NCBI GenBank assembly: GCA_035048485.1
Contig: CM068584.1
Location: 68,911,878 to 68,975,877, forward strand
DNA: 64,000 bases
Reading direction: 5' to 3'
Source of the DNA: Pteria penguin
Taxonomy: Eukaryota > Mollusca > Bivalvia > Pterioida > Pteriidae
Below, piece by piece: positions 46,746-58,339 of this stretch. Position 1 is the stretch's first letter. Every line of letters begins with the position of its first letter. The notes beneath the pieces were generated by a model. The model was not told the origin of the DNA, searched no databases, and was given only the letters and a program-made list of their open reading frames with translations. Both the position numbers and the translations under genes were made by a program.

Positions 46746-48234
46746 ATAGCTAAATCATTATTTTTATTTCTATAAAATCGCAAAGAGTCAATATCTGGAT
46801 CCATGCACAACTCACCCAGGCCGTGACAACCCTAACTTTAACCTGGATCCGCCAATTTACCTGTATACCTAAATAATAAAGACACGTGACACCTTACTAT
46901 ATACAAACAACATTTGTGCGCACAAAGGCGGTTATTTCGATTGCATTATTCATAACAATAACACACCTGTACGTACAGGTAAATGCACCTATAAACTTCG
47001 ATTTACAACTAAATTAAACACGTCTACCAGCATTTTACTATTGATAAGGTTATTGTATTTCATACTTTACAACACTGACCAGGCATTTGCACCTATCTGA
47101 TCTCTGAAAAATCGTGACAGATGTAACACGTGTCAAGTGTTACGTTTTCTGAACTTTTCATCTGCCTAGTTTACCTGGTCATCTAACATCGTTACCGTAA
47201 TGATTTCAAACCAATCTTTTGCAATACTATAGTCTAATAGAAAATAAACATGCTTACCTTCTGTTATCGATTAATGCAAATAAATATTAAACTGCAGCGT
47301 GTAATACGGAGGTACTCGACAATTTAGCGCACTTCTCGCATAATGGGACAATGACCCACTACGTCGGCCATGATTGTTGTGTTGAACCGGGTGACCGCTA
47401 GGGGGCGCGCAACTGGCAAAAGGTCAATTGATCTGCAGGGCAAAGTTCTGTGTGGCATGAAGTGGAGGTCGCATATTTTAATGAGCTCTTTGACTACTTT
47501 CTGTACACCAGCTTTATATCTTAGCAGTTTGTGAGATCCTTTCCTAGTTCTTATTTCGGATATAATTTCAAAATAGTTGGCCATCCTTATTAAATGTGGG
47601 AATTCTTTAGAGTGTTTAACAATGCTGTCCTTTGTTTCATTTCCCTTTACAATTTCTTTGCTGTCCCTATTCAGCATTTCAAGCTACTCGTCCAGTGCCA
47701 CATTGTTGTTGTTGCCCCCTGACAGGTTGACACTTCTGTTTGCAACTAGCCTCTCACTCTGTTCATATGGTAAAATTTCTTCTGTCAGTGCTGTTAAATG
47801 GATCCACCCAATGAGGTATCTTATCTTCTTTTTCCCAATAAATATTGGCATTTCATATTTTGCAGACTGAGCAGCCCTCTTCCCATCTGTCATACCAATA
47901 GCCGTGTCAATATTTTTAAGCAAGGCTGTTAATTTAAATATTAGATAATGTAATCATACATTTCATTTGATACATCTTATTGCTTTTCTGGTGGTTTCTT
48001 GCTTGCCGGCTTATGGTTGTGTTTCTGCATTCCATAGCTCTTCAAACTGTTCACATATACATATGACTATTCACAATAATGGCATTTCAAGCGCCCATCA
48101 TTTTTTTGTGGCTGTCCAATAATTTTCTGGAAGGTTTTGGTTGAACAGCACTGCACGCAAATCTTCCAGCACATCATCCTTGTCTTCAAAGAAATAATTC
48201 TTGAACAGACTTTCACATACTCAATCCAACAAGG

Positions 48235-48236
<2 letters not shown>

Positions 48237-48288
<52 letters not shown>

Positions 48289-48291
48289 TTT
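48237..48291. repeat. (CT)n microsatellite inside DUF6589 exon c
   Basis: About 55 bases of CT with two TTT interruptions, read as Arg/Glu repeats on the minus strand. Confidence 0.95.
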
Positions 48292-50004
48292 GTCAGGCTT
48301 TCGAAAACATTAAGGAACGGAATTCTTGTCACTTGTTGACTGCATATTGAAGTGATGCAAGAACATGACACAGCAAATAGTATCAAATATTGAGTAATAT
48401 AACATTTTGAATGGCCGGCAGGCATTCTTTACTTTCCCTTTAACACTTCTATTCTCTGGTATATTTCTGAAGTAGTATGCTGAACCTCTGACATTCCCTG
48501 ATGCTGTGCTGTATGTCAGCTTTGTTATGGCCTAAAATATAAAAGCAATCATGTAGACAGATTAAGACAGACACATCCATGTTTTATTCTAAAGTATTTT
48601 GTCTGATGTGTTTTAGTGCTAGTGCACTGATCTGAATATAAACTGTTCAGTGTTTTTCGAGTGTTAATTTATTTTTAAAATCACATTGAATAATATTGCA
48701 GTAACTCAATCGTGGGCTTAAATGTACAGAGTCCAAAAAAGTAGCAGCTATGGTTTATAGCATTAGGATCGTCCAGGAGGCTTTGTTGGTACAAATATTA
48801 GAATTCTCATATTTGTACTTATTTCTTGCTTTCATCATACGGTGTCAATCTTCTATTTTGATATAAAGCCACCTAATCGTTTGAATGGAGTTTCTGCATT
48901 CCCCAGTGCTTGCTGTGCACATTGAACTCTTTCGTCTGTTAATCTGTCACGTAATATGCAAAAAGTCTGATGCTGAATTTTTTGTTCATGTGTCTTTAAA
49001 ATGATAACACATATCAAGTCTCAGAAACTGTCAAATGTTAGGAAATATTTTTTGATTCAGAATGTGTTTCCGAGATTTTTTTCATCTTTTTTTGTATATT
49101 ACACAAGATAATAGCTTTTAAACAAGCAGGGAATCATTGGATGAATCAATTGATAAATTCAAAGCTCAAATGAGTTAAATCTAAATACATACACTCTAAA
49201 TGGAATCAGACCTCTTTCATAAAAGACAGATCTGAAATTTAGTCATATATACCTGTACACTAACAGTGTCTTTCATTTCAATATGTATAATGTATTTATC
49301 TCGAAGAAAACTTCCTCTACAATCTCATCTTCCTCTGCCACTGGAATAGACGATCTGGATAGCTGATTTAAAAGATTGATTACATCTGCAGTTTTAGTTT
49401 CATTGCAGTCAAAGAGGCCAATGGGAAACTGAAAAACAAATAACAAAATAGATTTAAATATCAAACAAACAAAATGAACAAAAACTGTTTAAGGTGTCAC
49501 ATTCATTCTTATAAGTATAAAGTAATTAATTTAAATGGCACTAAACACAACCAATTAATTATAACTTACTGTATACTTGTAATTTGAACAGCAATAAATG
49601 CATATTCATTTGTATTGTATCTGTGTAGTGGTATCCCCGGCCTAATCACTGTATTTGACATATAGATAAAAACATGAGCCCAATTTCATCTATGTTATTT
49701 ATGATGATGAATGTCAGTTGTTGTAAAAGAAGAACTCGATCTTCTAAAGATGGGATAACGTTGAGAGCACTGATCTCTGATACTGTTGTCTGGCTCCTGT
49801 GATTAAGGACTATGGCGTGAATGTGGAACAAGTGAAGAGATATAGCTCTGTTCTGAGATGTTTTGTAGCTTGGATGATCTTCTTGTCCCAATTGTCCCCA
49901 ACCAACTGGTACTTCGCTACTTTATCAACAGCTGCTCACTTTTTCTTTATTGTAACAATTTCTTCATCAAGGTGGTGTTCCCAAGATGCAACTCTCTCAA
50001 TATC

Positions 50005-51820
50005 CTAGATACAAGTAATATTATTATACCAGGAGAATATAAATATACCCACAACTAGTATATTCATAGTAAGTGTACATATACATCTACAAATGTGTAC
50101 TTACAATGTACCTGTATATGTACTATAAAATTTTTCTTCCTGCAGCAAATAGTGAAATCCAATGTATAAATCTATAAAGACAGTACATTAATCAAATATA
50201 CTAAATAGATCTGAATGTACCAGTTCAGGCATATTTACATATAAGTGATGTCTGTTGTTTTTCTTGAATTGCATATTTTTTTTTCTATATAATTTGAATC
50301 AAGTTTTTGATTATCCGCACCCTCTGTTTGCATCCTCCATGCTGTAGCAAAAATCTTACTTGGTATTGGACTAGTGACATCTCTAAATTTCTTACATGTA
50401 GTCCTGTTGATAGTGCGTTCATCAGTGTGTAAAATTCCTTGGAATTCCTTGGTTTGGAGATACTGAGACATCACTAACAACAGCTGACACAACCTTAAGA
50501 AAATTAAGTTAATTGTTAGTGCCTTAGTCATATGACATCCGTTACTTTTGGCATTTTTTATTTCTGGCTTTTCGGTGTTGAACTGGTAAAGAAGCTCCCT
50601 GGGGGGGGGGGGGGGGGAAGTATTATTATACCCCTTTTCTTGATGTTCAGTGTTTGTTCACATTCACATATACGTACATTCCTCAATTATATTTGTTACG
50701 TCTGTATTAGGGTCATTCAAGGCGGATTTGGATACGAAACAGGTGACGCTTACTCCTCCCGGGCACCGGGACATTGACGGATCCCTGAAATTTAGAGGTG
50801 AAACCAAGTGCCCGGGAGGAGTGAGAGTCTCCTGTTTGGGTAGTGACACTTGCCGTGAATAGATTGGAAACAACTATCAAACAAATGTACATCAACACTA
50901 TATATGAATGAGTGTGGACCAAAACCAAGCAGAAAGTGTTATTTCTAAACAACATCAGGAAAAATATTAATAACATTTAACATTATATCATATCTGATTT
51001 CATGGTTAGCACTGCTTTTTGGACTGTGCAATTGGGAAAATTGTCACATTGGATATTATGTTTGTACATCCTTCTTCAAATTTCAAAGGGATCACAGTTG
51101 AGAGGAATATACATACAAATGTAACATTTCTTGGTCATAAAGTGCAAAGTAGGCGTGCAACCAATGTCAAATGTCTCAAAATAAGTGTGAGATCATAGCG
51201 AGACAAATTCTAAAAGTTAAAATCTCAAGATAGAATTTTATATTTGTTGAATACAGTTAGCAAAACTATGAACTGTGTTTGGTTGCAAAGGGGTACCTTT
51301 ATTTGATATAGTGTTTTAAGATGCGAACAGTTATTGTGTATTGAGAATTGGTCCTTTTGATAGCGAGATAGTAAATATGCTTATGCAGCTCAAATCACAT
51401 TTGCTGATTCAACGGGTTATACACTGAGTCTCTGTTTCTTACAAAAATGGTATTTTATGTCTAAAGGTCCTGTTTCAAAAGCTCTAGATCTGTGAATGTA
51501 AAATGATATATGAACAAATAATAACATACATAAATATATTAGTAAAGAAACAAATGAATAAATAAATAACGTAAGTCGATGATAGTTTCATAAACGTTAA
51601 AAATACTTACAATTGAAACATTTCGAGAAGTGAACTAAAACAGAGTACATGTAGATTCATTATAAAGATATAACCAACTGTTGTAAAACGGTAATATGTT
51701 GATTCCAAAAGTGTAAAAACATTCTGAAACACTTCTTAAAGATATTAAGGATTACATGCTACGAATAATTTAATCAAAATATATGTAACATAGAATTATC
51801 TTTACGCATGTGACAGCGGC
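50005..51820. other. Mostly unassigned; one GC-rich palindromic repeat
   Basis: A minus-strand open frame at 50531-50235 may be an upstream DUF6589 exon but shows no motif. A G run at 50599-50617. At 50741-50853, AGGTGACGCTTACTCCTCCC and GGGAGGAGTGAGAGTCTCCT form an inverted pair with GTGCCCGGG/CCCGGGCAC; this is part of a repeat I know from bivalves. Nothing else supported. Confidence 0.5.
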
Positions 51821-51824
51821 ATAT

Positions 51825-52595
51825 TTTGACGGTTAGATAATGGAAATCTGTTAATGTATACACATTGTTCGGTCATATGACGGCTAGATAATTTCAATTT
51901 GTTACTGTATACACATTGCTCCGTCATATATTGGCTAGGTAATTCCAATCTGTTTCTGTATATACATTGCTCCGTCATATGACGGTTAGATTATTGCGAT
52001 ATATTACTGTATATACAATGTACATTACTCCGCCATATGACGGCTAGATAATTGCAAAGTGCTACTTTATACACATTGCTTCGTCGTATGACGGCTAGAA
52101 AATTGGAATCTGTCACTGTACACATTGCTCCGTCATCTGTTGGCTAGAAAATTACAATCTGTTACTGTATATATATTGCTCCGTCATATGACGGCTATAT
52201 AATTGTAATCTGTTACTGTATACACATTGCTCCGTCATACGACGGCTATATAATTGTAATCTGTTACTGTATACACATTGCTCCGTCATATGACGGCTAT
52301 ATAATTGTAATCTGTTACTGTATACACATTGCTCCGTCATATGACGGCTAGATAATTGTAATCTGTCACTGTATACACATTGCTCCGTCATATGACGGCT
52401 ATATAACTGTAATCTGTTACTGTATACACATTGCTCCGTCATATGACGGCTAGATACACATTACTGTATATACAATGTACATTACTCCGCCATATGACGC
52501 TAGATAATTGCAATTGCTACTGTATACACATTACTCCGTCATATGACGGCTAGATAATTGTAATCTGTTACTGTATACACATTGCTCCGTCAAAT
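51825..52595. repeat. 51-bp palindromic minisatellite, array 1
   Basis: About 15 units of TCCGTCATATGACGGCTA(G/T)A, TAATTGTAATCTGTTACTGT, ATACACATTGC. CCGTCATATGACGG is a perfect 14-bp palindrome. Units at 52175-52440 are nearly identical; both edges are more diverged. The minus-strand open frame across it is an artefact. Confidence 0.95.
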
Positions 52596-53695
52596 CTCTG
52601 GTGGTGTATAGTAAAATCTTCTATGAACAGAAACGGTAACTATATATCAGTATTATCAGAGTATCAGAGGAAATGCTGGAAAATTGAAGTCTATGAATTG
52701 ATGTATTAGAGTGAAATAAAGAACATGCACAAGTGGTCTTGAGTAAAGCAATTTCGATTGCTTCAAGCTTACTATAGTATATAAATTCAAAATATATCTT
52801 CCTTTATTCCTAGACACTTCTTGGGATCTGTAGCTGGTGAGATGAAAATTAACTTTAATCATGGGAAAGTGTGTGAATCCTAAAGCATTTTGTTTGTAAC
52901 GAGCTATCTCATTGGCTGTCCGATTTAAAGACTGCAAGGGTACTCTCGATAAACTATAGCTTTTGATATGACGATAATCTGCAGGTTTTGATTTGTGACA
53001 TGACGATGCCTTATAGTTTCTATATTATATTTCTTTGATTACTGACTTGGTTAAGAAAACCATAGCTTTGTGTGCATTCCCTCTAGTGGTAATTGTTTTT
53101 GTCAGAATATTAGAATGGGATTACCATGCTTAAATTGTGGCAGGTAATGTTATTGCACATCAATGTCCGTCCGTCTGTCCAGTTATTAAGTTATGGGAAA
53201 CTGCATGTAACTGTCAACTGCATTAAAGATGTTTTTAAAATCACATGCGGTGTGTAAATGCACTATGCTCTTTTCAGCCCTTCTAATTGCACGAAAACTA
53301 ATAAACTTCTCCTTAACATTACTGTATGTTAAGACAGCGCCGACATGTATTTCTAACTTCGTTTACTAGAGAGTCAAACAGGTGCCACCATTCTACATAT
53401 TACAATTCATGCATGGTGCATCTGTTAAGGTATTTTTCTAAGTGTCGCGTGACAGAACATTTGAGAAGAGAATGATTCAGCATGACATGAATAACTATCT
53501 AGAATCAAATAACGGCTGTACATCGCTAGGTATGATCGTAGATTTGGTTGGATGCTCTAGAATAATAAACAAAGGGGAGTATAAACTCTGCTCCCTGTCG
53601 AGGCCAGCACAGGAATGTTGTCTTGAATATATCTAAATCATATAGACGTGGGAATGTCTAGGCGAGCAAATCATCTAAGATAACTTACAACTACA
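52596..53695. repeat. Segmental duplication, copy 1 between the two satellites
   Basis: Blocks match the right-hand copy in order: 52600-52700 with 58080-58175; 52868-53150 with 58200-58325; 53155-53695 with 60100-60715 (TTATTAAGTTATGGGAAACT, CTAGAGAGTCAAACAGGTG, GAGTATAAACTCTGC and others). No gene recognised. Confidence 0.85.
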
Positions 53696-53699
53696 GTAC

Positions 53700-55245
53700 C
53701 ATGATCGCTGTACATAAAACGTACAATGTAGTAAATTATAAAGGGTACCGAGGTATAAACAATACCACAATCCAGTATACATAACAAATACCAGGTACCA
53801 GAATACATAGTGTACCACAATCCAGTATACATAACAAATACCAGGTACCAGAATACATAGTGTACCACAATCCAGGAACAAATACAAGGTACCAAAAGTA
53901 TAAGCTGTTCCGCGACTTATCATACACAACAAATACAAGGTACTGGAGCCCGGTTCATCAACATGTGTAAAATTTCGACTAACTAAATCTTACGCCGATG
54001 GCGAACATTCTTAGTTCAACGAAAAGTGTGTTTCATCAACCGGCGCAAGTGTGTTCGAACGTAAGGATCCGACTAGCTGGTAGACTACCTTGACTCAATA
54101 CAAATGCATGAATTAGATATATTGAAATATTACTTTTCATCAGACCAAGTTTACTTCATGCAGATGTTTAACATAAAATACATTTATTTTGCAACACAAG
54201 CTTACATCTTTTATCTAGATGATCAACATTACACACCATGCGCTTGTAAACATGTACTGCAGTAGTGACTTCATGGAATCGTACGCAATACTTGAAAATA
54301 CGTCATCAGATGAAAGAGATTAACCGATAAACTTGTACATATGTGTCCTCATAGATCTATAAAGTCCGGCGGTTCACGAATTGCAACGAAATAGAAAAAG
54401 AGAATCCACCTCCCCTTTCTGTCAATCGAGTATAATATTGTATTAATATTTGAGACGACTAACACCCTCCTCAAGTCCCCCTAAAAATAAATAAGCAAAT
54501 TTATGTAACACAAACTATGTTTCTGGTTAAATGTAGATAGAATATTGTACTATTTACTACTTTGAAACATTAAAAAAGGTTAAAAGTCATTACACTGGTT
54601 TACGCCAACACTTAGTACAGGTAGGAGGTTGAAGTAGAGATTCGATCAATGTACGCCAATCGTAGAGTTAACGCGCTTAATGAAACACAAATTAGTTGGA
54701 AATTTAGTCTGGTCGGGTATTTCCGCCAAACTAAGCCTACGCCGTTTGATGATACGGGATCCTGAAGTATAAACAATAGCACAATCCAGGAAACAGATAA
54801 GCTACCAAAAGTTTAAACAGTATCACATGTCAGGGTACTTCAGAAATAAAATGTACCACGGTATATAGAGTACTACAATCCAGTTTACATAATAAATACA
54901 AGGTACCAAATCATACACAGTGCCACATTCCAGTACACATAACAAATACGATGTACCAAATCATACACTGTGCAACATTCTAGTATACATAGCAAATACA
55001 AAGTAATTAATCATACACAGTACCACAATCCAGTTTACATTAATAAATACAAGGTACCAAACCATACACAGTGCCACATTACAGTATACATAACAAATAC
55101 AAGGTACCAAATCATACACAGTGCCACATTCCAGTACACATAACAAATTCGAGATACCAAATCATACACTGTGCAACATTCTAGTATACCTAACTAATAC
55201 AAAGTAACAAATCATACACAGTACCACAATCCAGTATTCATAACA
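53700..55245. repeat. 50-bp satellite, array 1 (interrupted)
   Basis: Units of TACCAGGTACCATACTACAT, AGAGTACCACAATCCAGTAT, ACATAACAAA and variants at 53700-53945 and 54762-55245, split by an 816-bp insert. This array is more diverged than the one at 60.7 kb. Confidence 0.9.
53946..54761. mobile_element. 816-bp MITE-like insertion in the satellite
   Basis: Left end GAGCCCGGTTCATCAA and right end TTGATGATACGGGATC are imperfect inverted repeats (13 of 16), flanked by CTG at 53943-53945 and 54762-54764. Inside, GTGTTTCATCAACC (54027) and TTAATGAAACACAA (54679) also pair. CCGGTTCATCAA-type ends with a 3-bp duplication suggest a Harbinger-type MITE; tentative. Confidence 0.65.
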
Positions 55246-55249
55246 AAAA

Positions 55250-57276
55250 TATATTGTAGGTATGTGGGAATACGCAGTATTACTGCAGTAGTTTCATTAA
55301 AAACCTCATTGACAACATTTTCGACATTGTAGTGGAACACGATCAGATCATATGTGCAGCATTTTGTAAACACTCAAATTCACAGGTAAATATATATACT
55401 AAAGTGCAGTGGTAATTTAAAACTTTTCTTCCGCCTTTGGAAAACCATTCTCTAATTAGTTTTATGTATAACACATGTGTACTTTAGATAGAGATAACTT
55501 CTCTTACTAAACACCTTTATTATTTTACTGGGGTTTTTTTTCTGTTTGTATGTCTGGTTTTGTTTGTCTTTGGTGCTCTCTCTCTCTCTCTCTGATGTCT
55601 GTAGTGGTGCCTGTTCCCGAATGATTGGAATTTGAATAATATATAAATGTTTGAAGAGCAGTGCTAAAAACAAAATGACCCAAAATTGAACAAAAGTACT
55701 AGTATCAATCTACGGACAGAGCCATGTATGAAGGAGATACTCTTTAGTTTTAGAGTTATTGACCTAATTTCATGACTGAAAAAAATATAATTGATCTCCT
55801 TCAGAATGCTTGGTGCCGAATAGCTTCTGATGTGGTAGACTGACATGAAAAAATCCAGGTTCCCATAAATGTACAGTGGATCATACTGTGTGAAAATTCT
55901 CTTATTGTCTCAATAAAGAATGTCATTTTATAGCCTTTCACAGGTCATGTTATGATACATTAATGTCGGCCTGTCCGTCCACACTTCATCTAATGTTTAT
56001 TCTCTTGAAGTGTTTGCACACTTCATATTTGGTAGAACAGTGTCCTGTAGGAAAAATGAGTTACGTGAAATTCCTTTGTTCGTGTAGATCTTGAACTGCA
56101 TTTTATGGGTGATTTCCAATGATCATATAAGAAAAGATAGATCCTAATTTATTTATAAAGTGCTCTTCTTGTTTCGTTTTTTTCGTCTCCTTACATGACC
56201 TTTGGCAACATCGTCGTGGACGAGTTACATGAGATTTCATTATTAATCTTAAGTGTGATTTCTAATGACCGTATATGGGAAAACCTAGATCCTATGTTAT
56301 TCATAAAGTGATGCTCGTGGTTTGTATCTCCATACATGGCCTTTTTTTCACTATTTCTCTTCCTGGGTATCAAATTCCTTTCTTCTGCAACCCTCCCTAT
56401 ATGTTTCTTAATAATTCTTTCTGGGGGCAGAGGTGGGCTCAGGTGCCGTGGAGGAGTTAATTCTCTTACCGTGAAACGGAATGTGACTTCTATCAAGTAT
56501 AATTTGTTTTAATTATTTGACTCATCCTTGGTAACACTCCCTTGAGTGAATGAAATATGATAATATAATATATGCAGCGTTTTATGAAGTTCTATTGGAT
56601 ATGTATAATGAGGACACTACTATCGCCGTGTAATGCACTGGTAATACTTTTCTTCCGCGTTCGAAAGCTATTTTGTAAATAGTTCTGCTCCAGGGGTTAA
56701 CTATATATGGAGGTACCTGCTGTCATTATAGATATCATTTATTTTTTTCGTGTGTTGCGCAATGGTATAGATATAAAATAATGAATACACTATGTTTGAT
56801 AAGCCATGCAGTCAAAATCGGTTGACAGGCAGTCAGTGCTGGGGCAAGTCAGTAGTGTGCTGGGTCCCAATCATCAGTCCTATCGTCCTCACATACCCTC
56901 AACGACTTAGGTCATGATAGGTGAAGAAAACGTAATGTTACATCAAAACAACTATAGGTTCATAATCTTAATGCTACTAACATATGTCTTTCATGGTCCC
57001 TCCTCTTAGGGATAAAGCCGTTTGGTCATTTAACCTCTTCTCTTATATGACTTCAGCCCTCTGTGATCACTTCCTCGTATTTATAATTGACAAGAAAAGA
57101 AAAGCATCTCACTCAGTCGTATGACATAACTCACCTCGGGAAACCAGTGATAATTATGTAATAATTTTAGAGATCAAAAATCAGGACGCTTCTCCTTATT
57201 TGAAGTTGACAAGAAATCATATAAAGCACTCTATGGATAAGCATATTCTTCTTCTTCTTACTATTATCATTACCAT

Positions 57277-57280
<4 letters not shown>
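55250..57280. other. No gene recognised
   Basis: At 55595-55690 lies a reverse copy of the retroelement tail at 31370-31440 with a (CT)n at 55577-55593. A diverged direct repeat of about 100 bp joins 56055-56170 and 56220-56325 (GAGTTAC(G/A)TGA, TGATTTC(C/T)AATGA, TAGATCCTA). Confidence 0.5.
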
Positions 57281-57347
<67 letters not shown>

Positions 57348-57348
57348 T
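57280..57348. repeat. (TAG)n microsatellite
   Basis: About 22 TAG/AGT units; the poly-serine open frame across it is an artefact. Confidence 0.95.
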
Positions 57349-57714
57349 TCTATCTATTTATTTATTTTATTTATTTAATTTTATATTTAATACAAATATT
57401 AACTCTTTTGAAAGGTAAAGGCATATGCATGCCCCGACACTTCCATGTATGCTTAATATTTGAGGGCAATTCATAAGTTATACGATTTGATTGACAATAC
57501 TGCATGTTATAAGTACTGCGTGTAAAAAAAAGAGGTTTGGTAAGATGTGTTCAGAAACAGACGTTAGAAAAAATCATTACAACACGTTAAAATGGACATA
57601 ATCATTAAGACTTTTCTGCAAACGTATGCACTACCCAACTATATGTGCGTGCGTGTATGCATTTGTGCGTACGTATGTGCGTGTGTCTGTATCTGTATGT
57701 ATGTCAATGGCTTC

Positions 57715-58080
57715 GAGTCATATGACGGCTAGATTATTGTGATCTGTCACTGTATGCACAGTGCTCCGTCATATGACGGCTAGATAATTGTGATCTGTTA
57801 CTTTATACACAGTGCTCCGTCATATGACGGCTAGATAATTGTTATTTGTTACTGTAAACACGTTGCCCAGTCATATGGCGGCTAGATAATTGTAATTTAT
57901 CATTATATACACGTTGCTCCGTCATATGACGACTAGATAATTGCAATTTATTACTGTATAAACATCACTCCGTCATATGACGGTTAGGTAAATGTAATGT
58001 TTACTATATACACATTTCTCCGCTATATGACGGCTAGATCATTGCAATCTATTACTGTATACATATTGCTTCGTCATATC
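57715..58080. repeat. 51-bp palindromic minisatellite, array 2
   Basis: About seven units with GTCATATGACGGCTAGAT(T/A)A; consensus as in array 1 but with unit-specific changes. It begins the second copy of the segmental duplication. Confidence 0.93.
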
Positions 58081-58199
58081 TCTGGACGTATTGTAAGATC
58101 TCCAATGATCACAAAAGATAACTAGATATCGGTATTATCAGAGGAAATGATGGAAAATAGAAATCTATGGATTGATTTAATCAGGCATATTAAAGTGTG

Positions 58200-58335
58200 T
58201 GAATTCTGAAGCATTTTGTTTGTAACGTCACTATGACTTGGTTAAGAGAACCGTAACTTTGTGCGTATTGACTCTAGTTGTAATTGTTTTTGTCAAATAC
58301 ATTAGAATGGGGTTACCATACTTGTGATTTACAAA
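58200..58335. repeat. Segmental duplication, copy 2, first part
   Basis: GTGAATTCTGAAGCATTTTG, TGACTTGGTTAAGAGAACCG and GTAATTGTTTTTGTCAAAT match 52868-53115. Confidence 0.85.
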
Positions 58336-58339
58336 AACT

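Larger units (their letters stand above)
44762..47430. mobile_element. Foldback element with about 0.97-kb inverted arms and THAP core
   Basis: Left end CAATTGACCTTTTGCCAG, right end CTGGCAAAAGGTCAATTG. Arms 44762-45737 (plus 45838-45860) and 46437-47430 are inverted copies, including GCGCGCCCCCTAGCGG, a short ATG-started reading frame (MADVVGHCPIMREV), TACCTGTACGTACAGGTG and poly-C/poly-G tracts. The unique centre is about 0.6 kb. Excision restores the DUF6589 frame whether the palindromic CAATTG is counted as element or as a 6-bp duplication. Confidence 0.85.
44655..50004 (-). pseudogene. DUF6589-family protein, multi-exon
   Basis: Exon a (50004 to about 49690): DIERVASWEHHLDEE, KYQLVGDNWDKKI, a shift, then SLHLFHIHAIVLNHRSQ. 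Exon b (49428 to about 49300, acceptor TTTTTCAG): FPIGLFDCNETKTADVINLL. Exon c (48531 to about 47985, acceptor TATTTTAG): SAYYFRNIPENRSVKGK, MLYYSIFDTICCVMFLHHF, a CT microsatellite, LEDLRAVLFNQNLPENYW, and a C2H2-like CHYCE...QKHNH. Exon d (47925 on, acceptor ATTAACAG): NRSVNLSGGNNNNVALDE, TAG, LEMLNRDSKEIV, FPHLIRMANYFEI. Exon d is split by the foldback element at 44762-47430 and resumes as SHFKDMYKDADKG to a TAA at 44657-44655. DUF6589 has no known function. The GGDQLT motif expected after exon b was not found. Confidence 0.8.

Noticed and set aside
47324..47430. C-terminal end of the 117-codon DUF6589 frame, including MADVVGHCPIMREVR
   Set aside because: These residues come from the right arm of the foldback element, where the short exon lies in its own forward orientation.
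52152..52442. 96-codon frame with repeated MTEQCVYSNRLQLYSRH
   Set aside because: Translation of the 51-bp minisatellite (three units per 51 codons-equivalent phase); no independent support.
57200..57418. Poly-serine open frame
   Set aside because: Translation of a (TAG)n microsatellite.
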